17,464 bases of DNA from CAJCIY01 sp036379355 (GCA_036379355.1 DASVGV010000025.1:1-17464), one strand, 5' to 3'. Numbered from the stretch's first letter, positions 1-9,643 are shown. Notes: a model not told the origin generated them from the letters alone. Translations and numbers: made by a program.

Positions 1-25
1 GGGCTGCCCTCCCCTTCGCTCACCG
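1..25 (-). promoter_or_regulatory. ribosome-binding-like sequence for a gene starting off the left edge
   Basis: Read on the minus strand, the bases after the yvcK stop contain AAGGGGAGGG, a strong Shine-Dalgarno-like run, a few bases before the window ends. This suggests that another gene of the same operon begins immediately outside. In actinobacteria the gene after yvcK is normally whiA, so whiA is the expected neighbour. That identity is inferred from synteny; none of its coding sequence is visible. Confidence 0.5.
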
Positions 26-1030
26 TCACCGTCGCCCCGTCCCCGCTCGCCGTCGGTCGCGCACGATCTCACCGAGCGCGTGCGCGAGCGCCGTCGGATC
101 GTGCTGGTCGGGCCGGTCGCGGCGGGCGAGCGGCGCGAGGAGCACGCGTGCACCGACGTCCTCGGCAGCGGCGGTGAGGCCCCCCATCAGACCATGCCTG
201 TCCAGTACCGCGGAGACGTCGGCGACGACGAGGTCGAGCGTCAGGTCCGGAGCGTGGCTGGCCAGCACCTCGATGTGCGACTCGGGGGCGAATCCCTCGG
301 TCTCGCCCGCCTGGGCCGTCAGGTTCAGGACAAGGACGCGGAACCCCGGACTCGCGGCGACGGCCGCCCCCAGCTGCGGGTGGATCAGGTGCGGCAGGAC
401 GGACGTGAACAGCGAGCCCGGCCCGAGGACGACCACGTCGGCCAGCGCCAGCGCCTCCAGGGCCTGCGGGCAGGCGGGCGCCTCGGCGGGAACGAGACGA
501 ACGGTGAGCACCTGCCCCGGCGTCGTGGCCACGGCGACCTGGCCGGACACGACGACCGGGCCGTCCGGCTCGAGGCCCAGGACGTCGGCCTCGATCGCGA
601 GCGGCTGCGTCGACATCGGCAGGACCCGGGTCCCCGCCGCCAGCCCGAGCATCCGGCCGGCCGCGTCCAGCGCCGTCACCGGATCCGCGCCCGTCTGCAT
701 CAGGGCGGCGAGCAGCAGGTTGCCGACCGAGTGTCCGGCCAGCCCGTCGTCACCGGGTGGCAGGCGGTGCTGGAACGCGTCCCGCAGGCGGACGCTGTCG
801 GACTCGCTGCCGGCGAGCGCGGCCAGGGCCATCCGCAGGTCGCCGGGTGGCAGCAGGCCGTACGCGGCGCGCAGCCGGCCACTGGACCCGCCGTCGTCGG
901 CCACGGTGACGACGGCGGTGAGACGGTCGGTGACCTGACGCAGCGCGGCCAGCGAGGCCGCCAGCCCGTGACCGCCGCCGAGCGCCACCACCGGCGTGTC
1001 GCGCGGTTGGGATGCGCGCGGCTCGGTCAC
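26..1030 (-). CDS. yvcK: YvcK/CofD-like gluconeogenesis factor
   Basis: A 334-residue cytosolic protein of the YvcK (CofD-like) family. In Bacillus this protein is needed for growth on gluconeogenic carbon sources and for cell shape, and it binds UDP-sugars. Visible family motifs are GGGHGLA at residues 18-24, ADDGGSSGRLR at 44-54, GHSVGN at 99-104 and a later PGSLFTS. Length is normal for the family. The start is a GTG whose bases overlap the rapZ stop (GTGA), so translation is probably coupled to rapZ. The open frame continues upstream to 1912, but that part is the shadow of rapZ and is not coding. It is the third gene of the uvrC-rapZ-yvcK run, and whiA is expected next. Function is assigned from family membership; its exact role in this organism is unknown. 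Confidence 0.93.
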   Translation of the reverse strand: MTEPRASQPRDTPVVALGGGHGLAASLAALRQVTDRLTAVVTVADDGGSSGRLRAAYGLLPPGDLRMALAALAGSESDSVRLRDAFQHRLPPGDDGLAGHSVGNLLLAALMQTGADPVTALDAAGRMLGLAAGTRVLPMSTQPLAIEADVLGLEPDGPVVVSGQVAVATTPGQVLTVRLVPAEAPACPQALEALALADVVVLGPGSLFTSVLPHLIHPQLGAAVAASPGFRVLVLNLTAQAGETEGFAPESHIEVLASHAPDLTLDLVVADVSAVLDRHGLMGGLTAAAEDVGARVLLAPLARRDRPDQHDPTALAHALGEIVRDRRRAGTGRR

Positions 1031-1896
1031 TCGCGCCCCAGGTCTCGGTGCACCACCCGCGTCGGGATGCCCGCCGTCTCCAGGCGGCGGCCGATCTCGT
1101 CCGCCATGACGACGCTGCGGTGCTTCCCGCCGGTGCAGCCGACGGCGAGGGTGAGGTAGTGCTTGCCCTCCCGGGCGTACCCGTCGGTCAGCGACAGCAG
1201 CAGCCGGGTGTAGTCGTCCGCGAACGCGACCGCGCCCGGCTGGGCGAGGACGTACGCACGCACCGGTTCGTCCCGTCCGGTGTGCTCGCGCAGCTCGTCG
1301 ACCCAGTGGGGGTTGGGCAGGAACCGGCAGTCGACCACCAGGTCGGCGTCGACCGGCAGGCCGTACTTGAACCCGAAGCTCACGACCGTCGCCACGAGCG
1401 GCTCGAGGTCCTTGCTGCCGAAGGCCTGCTCGATGACCTGGTGCAGCTCGTGGACGTTGAGCGTGCTCGTGTCGACCACGAGATCGGCGTCCCCGCGCAG
1501 GTCGCGCAGCAGCTCGCGCTCGGTCTCGATCCCGTCGACGAGCCGCCGGCCGGCGGCCAGCGGGTGCGGCCGGCGGTTGCTCTCGAACCGCCGGACGAGG
1601 GTCTCCTCGCTGGCCTCGAGGTACAGCACCCGTGGCAGGACGGCCTTGCGGTCGAGCGCGTCGAGCGCCATCCGCAGGTCCCGGAAGAAGCCGCCGCCGC
1701 GGACGTCGACCACGACGGCTACCCGGCTCACGCCGCCGTCGCTGCGGCCCGCCAGGTCGGTCATGGTGGCCAGCAGCTGCGGCGGCAGGTTGTCGACCAC
1801 GAACCAGCCGAGGTCCTCCAGGCACTTGGCCGCCGTCGACCGGCCCGCCCCCGACAGCCCCGTGACGATCGTCAGCTGCAGCGGTGCGGCGCTCAT
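1027..1896 (-). CDS. rapZ: RapZ (YvcJ) family nucleotide-binding protein
   Basis: A 289-residue RapZ/YvcJ-family P-loop protein. In E. coli RapZ is an RNA-binding adaptor controlling glmS small RNAs; in Bacillus YvcJ hydrolyses ATP/GTP. The role in actinobacteria is less clear. The N-terminal P-loop is GLSGAGRST at residues 13-21, with Arg in place of the usual Walker Lys; I recall this variant as common in actinobacterial members. VVDNLPP follows at 33-39. The C-terminal domain carries GCTGGKHRS at about 253-261, the conserved family signature. The ATG overlaps the uvrC stop by four bases (ATGA) and its own stop overlaps the yvcK GTG, so all three genes look translationally coupled. Length is typical. 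The family call is secure; the molecular role here is inferred. Confidence 0.94.
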   Translation of the reverse strand: MSAAPLQLTIVTGLSGAGRSTAAKCLEDLGWFVVDNLPPQLLATMTDLAGRSDGGVSRVAVVVDVRGGGFFRDLRMALDALDRKAVLPRVLYLEASEETLVRRFESNRRPHPLAAGRRLVDGIETERELLRDLRGDADLVVDTSTLNVHELHQVIEQAFGSKDLEPLVATVVSFGFKYGLPVDADLVVDCRFLPNPHWVDELREHTGRDEPVRAYVLAQPGAVAFADDYTRLLLSLTDGYAREGKHYLTLAVGCTGGKHRSVVMADEIGRRLETAGIPTRVVHRDLGRE

Positions 1897-4022
1897 GGCG
1901 GCAACACCTCACCGGTCGCCGCGTCGACGGCCGGCGCCGGCTCGTCGGCGTGCAGGGCCGCGACGACGCTGGCCGCGGTCGCCGGCCCGAGGCCGGGAAC
2001 CGCGGCGACCTCCTCTGTTGTGGCCGCGCGCAGCTTCTTCACCGAGCCGAAGTGTCGCAACAACGCCTTGCGGCGGGTGTCCCCGAGGCCTGGTACGCCG
2101 TCGAGCGCCGATGCGGTCATCGACCGCGACCGCCGCTGGCGGTGGTAGGTGATGGCAAACCGGTGTGCCTCGTCGCGTACGCGCTGAAGGAGGTAGAGGG
2201 CCTCCGACGTGCGCGGCAGGATGACCGGGTCGGCGGCCAAGGGAAGCCAGACCTCCTCGAGCCGCTTGGCCAGGCCACAGAGCGCCACCGGCTCCGGACC
2301 CGCGTCCACGCCGAGGTCGTGCATCGCGCGCCGGGCGGCCTCGACCTGTGGCGGGCCGCCGTCCACCACCACCAGCTGGGGCGGGTAGGCGAACGTGCGC
2401 GGGCGGCCGGTCTCGGGGTCGATCGGACCGGCCGCGGATCTCTCGGCGCCGGCGCCCTCCTGCTGCAGGCGCCGGAACCGCCGCGTGATCACCTCGTGCA
2501 TCCACGCCGTGTCGTCGTTGCCGTCCACGCCCTTGAGCGCGAAGCGGCGGTACTCGGACTTGCGCGGAAGGCCGTCCTCGAACACCACCATGCTGGCCAC
2601 GACATCGGTCCCCTGCACGTGACTGACGTCGTAGCACTCGATCCGCAGCGGCGCCGTCGGCAGGTCGAGCGCCTCCTGCAGGTCGGCCAGGGCCCGGCTG
2701 CGCGCCGACAGGTCGCTGGCCCGCTTCAGCTTGTGCTGCTGGAACGACTCCTGGGCGTTGCGCTCGACGGTCGCCAGCAGCGCCCGCTTGTCACCTCGCT
2801 GCGGGACACGGATCAGCACCCGCGACCCACGCAGGGACGAGAGCCAGTCCTCCAGCGCCTTGGCGTCAGCGGGCAGGGCAGGAACCAGCACCTCGCGTGG
2901 GATGTCCCGCTCGCGCGCCGGCCGGCGTCGTCTCGGCGCGTCCGGTCCCGGCCGGTACGCCGCCGCGTCGTGCACCGGGTCGAGCAGGTCCACCGTCCCC
3001 GACCCCGCGACCGGACGGTGGCCGTGCGCACCGCGCTCGGCCGAGGCGCCCGCGTCCAGCGCCGCCTGCGCCTGCTCGTCGGTCAGCTCCGAGCCGTACA
3101 CCTGCTCGAGGAACTGGCCGACCAGCGCGCCCGTGTCGAGGTCCTCGACGACGTCGACGACCCAGCCACGCTGCCCGCGGACCCGCCCCGCACGGACGTA
3201 GAACACGGCGACCGCCGCCTCCAGGGCATCGGACGCGAGCGCGATCACGTCCGCGTCGGTGCCGTCCCCGAGGACGACCGCCTGCTTCTCGACCGCGCGC
3301 TGCACGGCGCCGAGGTCGTCGCGCAGGCGGGCCGCACGCTCGTACTCCTGGTCCTCGGCCGCCCGCCGCATCTCACCCTCGAGCCGCTTGACGAGCTGGT
3401 CGGTGTGGCCGGCCATGAAGTCGCAGAAGTCGTCGACGATCTCCCGGTGCTCCTCGGCCGACACCTGGCCGACGCAGGGGGCGCTGCACTTGTCGATGTA
3501 GCCCAGCAGGCAGGGCCGGCCGACCTGCCGGTGCCGTCGGAAGACCCCGGCCGAGCACGTCCGGGCGGGGAAGACACGCAGCAACAGGTCGAGGGTCTCG
3601 CGGATCGCCCACGCGTGCGCGTACGGACCGAAGTAGCGCACGCCCGGACGCTTGGTGCCGCGCATGACCTGCAGGCGCGGGTACTCCTCCCCCACCGTCA
3701 CGGCGAGCCACGGATAGGACTTGTCGTCGCGGTAGCGGATGTTGAAGCGCGGGTCGAACTCCTTGATCCACGCGTACTCGAGCTGCAGCGACTCGACCTC
3801 GGTGCGGACGACGGTCCAGTCGACGCCGGCCGCCGTCCGCACCATCGTCTGCGTCCGCGGGTGCAGCTGGTGCAGATCCTGGAAGTACGAGTTCAGCCTG
3901 CTGCGCAAGGACTTGGCCTTGCCGACGTAGATCACGCGGCCGTGCTCGTCCCGGAACCGGTAGACGCCCGGCTCGTCGGGGATGCTGCCCGGCGGGGGCC
4001 TGTACTGCGCCGGATCCGCCAT
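1893..4022 (-). CDS. uvrC: UvrABC excinuclease subunit C
   Basis: A 709-residue nuclease subunit of bacterial nucleotide excision repair, which cuts on both sides of a lesion marked by UvrA and UvrB. Domains in order: an N-terminal GIY-YIG nuclease (GVY at 19-21, YVGKAKSLRSRL at 32-43) for the 3' cut; four Cys (156, 171, 179, 183) in the pattern expected for the UvrC iron-sulphur site; a UVR helix pair at about 212-246 for UvrB contact; an RNase H-like nuclease with D465 (ECYDVSH), D554 (VVVDGG) and H620; and a double helix-hairpin-helix at 640-690. A poorly conserved Ala/Gly/Arg-rich insert occupies about 321-375. The ATG at 4022 was chosen because the GIY-YIG domain starts there; the open frame runs on to 4352 but encodes low-complexity sequence. 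No Shine-Dalgarno is seen, and a -10 hexamer sits 7 bases upstream. First gene of the uvrC-rapZ-yvcK unit. Confidence 0.96.
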   Translation of the reverse strand: MADPAQYRPPPGSIPDEPGVYRFRDEHGRVIYVGKAKSLRSRLNSYFQDLHQLHPRTQTMVRTAAGVDWTVVRTEVESLQLEYAWIKEFDPRFNIRYRDDKSYPWLAVTVGEEYPRLQVMRGTKRPGVRYFGPYAHAWAIRETLDLLLRVFPARTCSAGVFRRHRQVGRPCLLGYIDKCSAPCVGQVSAEEHREIVDDFCDFMAGHTDQLVKRLEGEMRRAAEDQEYERAARLRDDLGAVQRAVEKQAVVLGDGTDADVIALASDALEAAVAVFYVRAGRVRGQRGWVVDVVEDLDTGALVGQFLEQVYGSELTDEQAQAALDAGASAERGAHGHRPVAGSGTVDLLDPVHDAAAYRPGPDAPRRRRPARERDIPREVLVPALPADAKALEDWLSSLRGSRVLIRVPQRGDKRALLATVERNAQESFQQHKLKRASDLSARSRALADLQEALDLPTAPLRIECYDVSHVQGTDVVASMVVFEDGLPRKSEYRRFALKGVDGNDDTAWMHEVITRRFRRLQQEGAGAERSAAGPIDPETGRPRTFAYPPQLVVVDGGPPQVEAARRAMHDLGVDAGPEPVALCGLAKRLEEVWLPLAADPVILPRTSEALYLLQRVRDEAHRFAITYHRQRRSRSMTASALDGVPGLGDTRRKALLRHFGSVKKLRAATTEEVAAVPGLGPATAASVVAALHADEPAPAVDAATGEVLPP

Positions 4023-4029
4023 GGTGACC

Positions 4030-4035
4030 AGGCTA
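4030..4035 (-). promoter_or_regulatory. candidate -10 element of uvrC (leaderless)
   Basis: On the minus strand TAGCCT, fitting the actinobacterial -10 form TANNNT, ends 7 bases before the uvrC ATG. That distance would put the transcript start on or next to the A of the ATG. No ribosome-binding sequence precedes the ATG, which fits a leaderless message. No convincing -35 is visible. The damage-type motif seen upstream of uvrA and uvrB is not clearly present here. Confidence 0.45.
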
Positions 4036-4142
4036 ACCGCGGGCGCGGACGCCGGGCGCCGGGGCGGCGGGTCGCCTGGTGCGCTCCCGCCGGCGGTGGC
4101 ACCCTCTGCCCTGGTGGACGCACAGCCGGGAGGGGACGACGC

Positions 4143-4161
4143 CCGGAGCCGACGGCTCCGG
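4143..4161. repeat. inverted repeat between uvrC and the SsgA-like gene
   Basis: CCGGAGCC and GGCTCCGG form a perfect 8-base-pair stem around a 3-base loop. It lies in the divergent region upstream of the preferred start of the SsgA-like gene, so it could be an operator or leader hairpin. It would be coding sequence if the SsgA-like protein starts further upstream. In DNA this GC-rich such stems also arise by chance. Confidence 0.3.
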
Positions 4162-4188
4162 CGCGGCGCCGCCGACCCCACGACGCCG

Positions 4189-4653
4189 GTGCTGCGCTCC
4201 GCCGGCCGGAGTCCCGCGGTCTCGGTCGACGCCGAGAGCGGCGCCGTCACCGCGGTGGCCGTGGTGGGCGGGCCGGACGCCGGCCAGGGGCGGCGGGTGA
4301 TCCTGCGGTTCGGCTGGGAACCTGCGGACCCGCTGGCCGTCGCGATCGACATCGAGACCCGCCCGGACCATCCCGCGCTGCCCCGCGGCCGGTGGGTGGT
4401 GCTGCGGGACTTCCTGCGCTACGGCCTGTCCGAACCCACCGGCGACGGCGACGTGCGCATCTGTCCCGCGGTCGAGCAGGGGGTGCCCGTGGTGACGCTG
4501 GTGCTGGCCCGGACGGTGCGTCCCTGCACGGTCATCGTGCCGGCGCCTGTGCTGGACGCGTTCCTGCGGCGGACGGAGGCGACGGTGCCGCTCGGGGGTG
4601 AGCGGTCGGACGCCCTGGTCGACCAGCTGATCGCCCGGCTGCTCGACTCCTGA
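4189..4653 (+). CDS. SsgA-family sporulation/cell-division regulator (SALP)
   Basis: An SsgA-like protein of about 154 residues. Family members in streptomycetes act with SsgB to position FtsZ and guide septum and spore-wall formation. The domain is readable across its length from the chosen start: LRFGWEPADPLAV at about 39-51, GRWVVLRDFLRYGL at 67-80, TGDGDVRICP at 84-93, and FLRRTEATVPLGGE at 125-138, followed by a C-terminal acidic/hydrophobic helix. The start is uncertain. GTG at 4189 gives a length close to family norms, and third-position GC becomes uniform from about 4153. In-frame alternatives are GTG at 4114, 4255 or 4264 and ATG at 4021; the last would add 56 residues of Pro/Gly/Ala-rich sequence and overlap the uvrC start. 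No clear ribosome-binding site is seen. It is divergent from uvrC and converges on uvrA with a 32-base gap. The subtype (SsgA, SsgB and so on) cannot be assigned by eye. Confidence 0.82.
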   Translation: MLRSAGRSPAVSVDAESGAVTAVAVVGGPDAGQGRRVILRFGWEPADPLAVAIDIETRPDHPALPRGRWVVLRDFLRYGLSEPTGDGDVRICPAVEQGVPVVTLVLARTVRPCTVIVPAPVLDAFLRRTEATVPLGGERSDALVDQLIARLLDS

Positions 4654-4685
4654 CCCGCGGCTCTCGGCCCGCACCGCCGGCCGGA

Positions 4686-7610
<2,925 letters not shown>

Positions 7611-7624
7611 CGGCTCGGGAAACA

Positions 7625-7647
7625 CCTCTCCGGTCGGTCACGACCGG
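7625..7647 (-). promoter_or_regulatory. uvrA leader hairpin touching its ribosome-binding site
   Basis: CCGGTCG (7630-7636) and CGACCGG (7641-7647) form a perfect 7-base-pair stem with a 4-base loop in the uvrA leader. On the minus strand the Shine-Dalgarno candidate GGAGAGG (7631-7625) begins inside the 3' arm of that stem. It lies 14 bases from the ATG, longer than usual. The hairpin could limit ribosome access. A 10-base palindrome, CCGGCGCCGG (7644-7653), overlaps it and offers an alternative fold. A regulatory role is inference. Confidence 0.4.
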
Positions 7648-7728
7648 CGCCGGAACGGCGGGCCGCCACGCGAGCGTCGCTGGGAGGGGACGTGCTGGGA
7701 TAGGTCGCAACGCGAGCGCTGCTCCTGC

Positions 7729-7751
7729 ACCATAACGACGGGGTACGACAC
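7729..7751 (-). promoter_or_regulatory. uvrA promoter candidate, RecA-NDp/PafBC-type damage motif
   Basis: Minus strand: GTGTCGTAC, 8 bases, then TATGGT. The published mycobacterial LexA-independent damage motif is tTGTCRgtg-N8-TAnnnT, and all its strongly conserved positions (TGTCR, the 8-base gap, TA and final T) are matched; the weaker flanking positions are not. The predicted start near 7722 leaves a leader of about 110 bases. The 10-mer TGTCGTACCC is repeated at identical spacing upstream of uvrB, which strengthens the call. No LexA-type box is seen here. Confidence 0.6.
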
Positions 7752-7780
7752 GAACCTTCCCGACAGCGAGAGGCGGCGGC

Positions 7781-8434
7781 ATGGACACGGTCCCGTACAC
7801 CGGGCACGTCGAGCAGCGCGGCGCCCCCGCGGGCCGGCAGGTCGGCGGGCTCGGCATCACCAAGCAGTCCGTGGGCCCGATGGACAACAACACGTACCTC
7901 CTGACCTGCCTGGCCACCAAGGAGCGGCTCCTGATCGACGCCGCGAACGACGTGGACCGGCTCCCGACCACCGGCGTCGCGACGGTGGTGACCACCCACC
8001 AGCACTTCGACCACTGGCAGGCGCTCGAGGCGTACGTCGGCAAGACCGGGGCGCGGACCGTCGCCCACCCCCTCGACGCCGCCGGGCTGCCCGTCGTCCC
8101 CGACCTCCTGGTCGAGGACGGCGACACCGTCACCGTCGGTGACGTGGTCCTGTCGGTCATCCACCTGCGCGGCCACACGCCCGGCTCGATCGCACTGCTC
8201 TACCGGCCCGAGGGCGAGGCGCCGCAGCTGTTCACCGGCGACTGCCTGTTCCCGGGTGGGGTCGGCAACACCCAGAACGACGCCGAACGGTTCACCCAGC
8301 TGCTCGACGACGTGTCGGCGCGCGTGTTCGACGTGCTGCCGGACGAGACGTGGGTCTACCCGGGTCACGGCGACGACACGACGCTCGGCGCCGAGCGCCC
8401 CCACCTGGGCGAGTGGCGCGCCCGCGGCTGGTGA
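7781..8434 (+). CDS. metallo-beta-lactamase-fold hydrolase (glyoxalase II-like)
   Basis: A 217-residue soluble protein of the metallo-beta-lactamase superfamily, closest in character to glyoxalase II-type hydrolases. Metal ligands are all visible: HQHFDH with H73, H75, D77 and H78, then H132 (RGHTPGS), D154 (FTGDCLF) and H196 (YPGHGDD), which is a complete two-metal site. The substrate cannot be told from sequence. The start is supported by GAGAGG about 8 bases upstream of the ATG. First gene of a three-gene plus-strand run, divergent from uvrA. In mycobacteria a hydrolase of this family also sits divergently next to uvrA, so the pairing is old and may reflect shared promoter space. A direct role in repair is unproven. 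Confidence 0.9.
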   Translation: MDTVPYTGHVEQRGAPAGRQVGGLGITKQSVGPMDNNTYLLTCLATKERLLIDAANDVDRLPTTGVATVVTTHQHFDHWQALEAYVGKTGARTVAHPLDAAGLPVVPDLLVEDGDTVTVGDVVLSVIHLRGHTPGSIALLYRPEGEAPQLFTGDCLFPGGVGNTQNDAERFTQLLDDVSARVFDVLPDETWVYPGHGDDTTLGAERPHLGEWRARGW

Positions 8435-8474
8435 CCCAACCGGTCCACCCACCCTCCTCGCTAAGGACGGCTCG

Positions 8475-9104
8475 ATGCCCGGCGTCACCATCTCCTCCAG
8501 CTACGGCACCGGGGGCAGCATCGTCGCCCCGCTCGTCGCCGAGCGGCTCGGCCTACCCCTCCTCGACCGGGCCATCAGCGCCGGGGTCGCCGCGCAGCTG
8601 CGGGTGTCGCTTGCGGAGGCGGAGGACGCCCAGTTCAAACGATCGCGCGCCGACCGCTTCCTCAGCGTGCTGGCGCCGCTGGCCATCGGCGTGCTCAGCA
8701 CGGGCAGCACGCCGGACGCCGCCGTCCTGGGCGACGCGGCGGCGCCGTTTCGTGAGCAGGCCGAGGCGATCATGCAGGACGCGCTGGCCGCGGGGGCGGT
8801 GATCCTGGGCCGCGCGGGGGCGGCCGCGTTCGTCGGCCGGCCCGACGTGCTGCGGGTGCGCCTGTTCGGCTCCAAGAAAGCCCGCGTCGAGCAGGCCGCC
8901 CGGCTCCAGGGCGTCGACGTCCCCACGGCCGAGAAGCGCCGCCCTGAGGTGGACGAGGCACGGGCCCAGTACGTCCGCCGCCTCTACGACGTCGACATCG
9001 ACGACCCGGCGCTGTACGACCTGCAGATCGACAGCACCCGCCTGCCGCCGGAGACCTGCGCCGACCTGGTCGCGTCGGCGTACCGGGCACTGGTCCCGGC
9101 GTGA
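8475..9104 (+). CDS. cytidylate-kinase-like protein
   Basis: A 209-residue protein resembling the cytidylate-kinase-like family. It opens with VTISSSYGTGGSIVAPLVAERLGLPLLDR in overall layout (residues 4-32), where a nucleotide kinase would have its P-loop. Here the loop reads SYGTGGS, without the GKS/GKT lysine, so nucleotide binding must differ or be lost. Further features are AGAVILGRAGAAAFV (middle), VLRVRLFGSKKARVEQAARLQG, then YVRRLYDVDIDDPALYDLQIDS, the family's typical C-terminal region. ATG at 8475 is preceded by AAGGA at a spacing of 7. It lies 40 bases after the hydrolase gene, and its stop overlaps the next gene's GTG by four bases, so it is the middle gene of a likely operon. True cytidylate kinase activity is doubtful and the function is unknown. 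Confidence 0.75.
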   Translation: MPGVTISSSYGTGGSIVAPLVAERLGLPLLDRAISAGVAAQLRVSLAEAEDAQFKRSRADRFLSVLAPLAIGVLSTGSTPDAAVLGDAAAPFREQAEAIMQDALAAGAVILGRAGAAAFVGRPDVLRVRLFGSKKARVEQAARLQGVDVPTAEKRRPEVDEARAQYVRRLYDVDIDDPALYDLQIDSTRLPPETCADLVASAYRALVPA

Positions 9105-9643
9105 CCGAGGCCGCCTCCGCACCGACCGCCGGCCGCCTCACGTTGCGCCCCGTCCGGGAGGACGACGAGGCGGTCTGCCGGCGGGCCCACGAGGAGCTCG
9201 CCGCGGACGCCTTCGAGTTCCTCCTCGAGGACCCGGAGCAGCCGTGGCCGGCGTACGTGCGGCGGCTCGACGAGGTGGCGCGCGGCGTTGATCTCGCTCC
9301 CGGGCGGGTCGCCATGACGTTCCGGGTGGCCGACGTCGGCGGGCAGGTCGTCGGGCGGACGTCGGTCCGGCACGAGCTCACCGAGTGGCTGGCGCGGTAC
9401 GGCGGCCACATCGGGTACGGCGTGCGCCCGGCGTACCGCCGTCGCGGCTACGCCACCGAGATCCTGCGGCGATCACTGGCCGTAGCGCGCGGGGTCGGCA
9501 TCCGGGAGGCGCTGCTGGTCTGCGACAACGGCAACCTCGGCTCCGCCGCCGTGATCGAGCGATGCGGCGGACGGCTCGACGCGGTGGCGCCCGGACCGGA
9601 AGGCCACGGCCCGATCCGCCGCTACTGGGTGCCGACGTCCTGA
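9101..9643 (+). CDS. GNAT-family N-acetyltransferase
   Basis: A 180-residue acetyltransferase of the GNAT superfamily, which moves an acetyl group from acetyl-CoA to an amine. The acetyl-CoA loop is visible as GYGVRPAYRRRGYATEIL, containing the RRxGYA form of the Q/RxxGxG/A motif, followed by helix LRRSLAVARGVGIREALL and the C-terminal CDNGNLGSAAVIERCGGRL segment common to predicted acetyltransferases of this type. The N-terminal half has the expected LRPVREDD strand-helix start. The acceptor substrate is unknown. The GTG start overlaps the preceding stop (GTGA), implying coupled translation with the kinase-like gene. It ends 4 bases from the stop of the convergent acyl reductase, leaving no room for a terminator between them. 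Confidence 0.88.
   Translation: MTEAASAPTAGRLTLRPVREDDEAVCRRAHEELAADAFEFLLEDPEQPWPAYVRRLDEVARGVDLAPGRVAMTFRVADVGGQVVGRTSVRHELTEWLARYGGHIGYGVRPAYRRRGYATEILRRSLAVARGVGIREALLVCDNGNLGSAAVIERCGGRLDAVAPGPEGHGPIRRYWVPTS

Larger units (their letters stand above)
7611..7780. other. divergent intergenic region uvrA / hydrolase operon
   Basis: At 170 bases this is the longest clearly gene-free stretch. It holds, toward uvrA, the promoter candidate at 7729-7751 and the leader hairpin at 7625-7647, and toward the hydrolase a ribosome-binding sequence at about 7767-7773. No plus-strand -10 fitting TANNNT was recognised, so the operon's promoter is unassigned. Confidence 0.7.

Noticed and set aside
1031..1912. 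Upstream part of the yvcK open frame (294 extra codons)
   Set aside because: It lies in a different frame over rapZ and reads as Arg/Ala/Gly-rich sequence. The real yvcK begins at the GTG at 1030, where the family N-terminus starts.
4036..4053. Damage-type motif upstream of uvrC
   Set aside because: With the register fixed by TAGCCT, the 9-mer is GCGTCCGCG, which misses the first T and the R of the core, so it is not called.
4023..4352. N-terminal extension of uvrC to an upstream start
   Set aside because: The extra 110 residues are low-complexity, run antisense to the SsgA-like gene, and are not part of UvrC. The GIY-YIG domain begins just after the ATG at 4022.
1884..4601. 905-codon plus-strand open frame running antisense to uvrC
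   Set aside because: It is a shadow produced by GC-rich codon bias. Its translation is Arg/Gly/Ala/Pro-rich with no domain, and the opposite strand encodes unmistakable UvrC.
7611..7780. LexA/SOS box upstream of uvrA
   Set aside because: GAACCTTCC at 7753-7761 has one half of a GAAC-N4-GTTC box but no second half. None is seen upstream of uvrB either.
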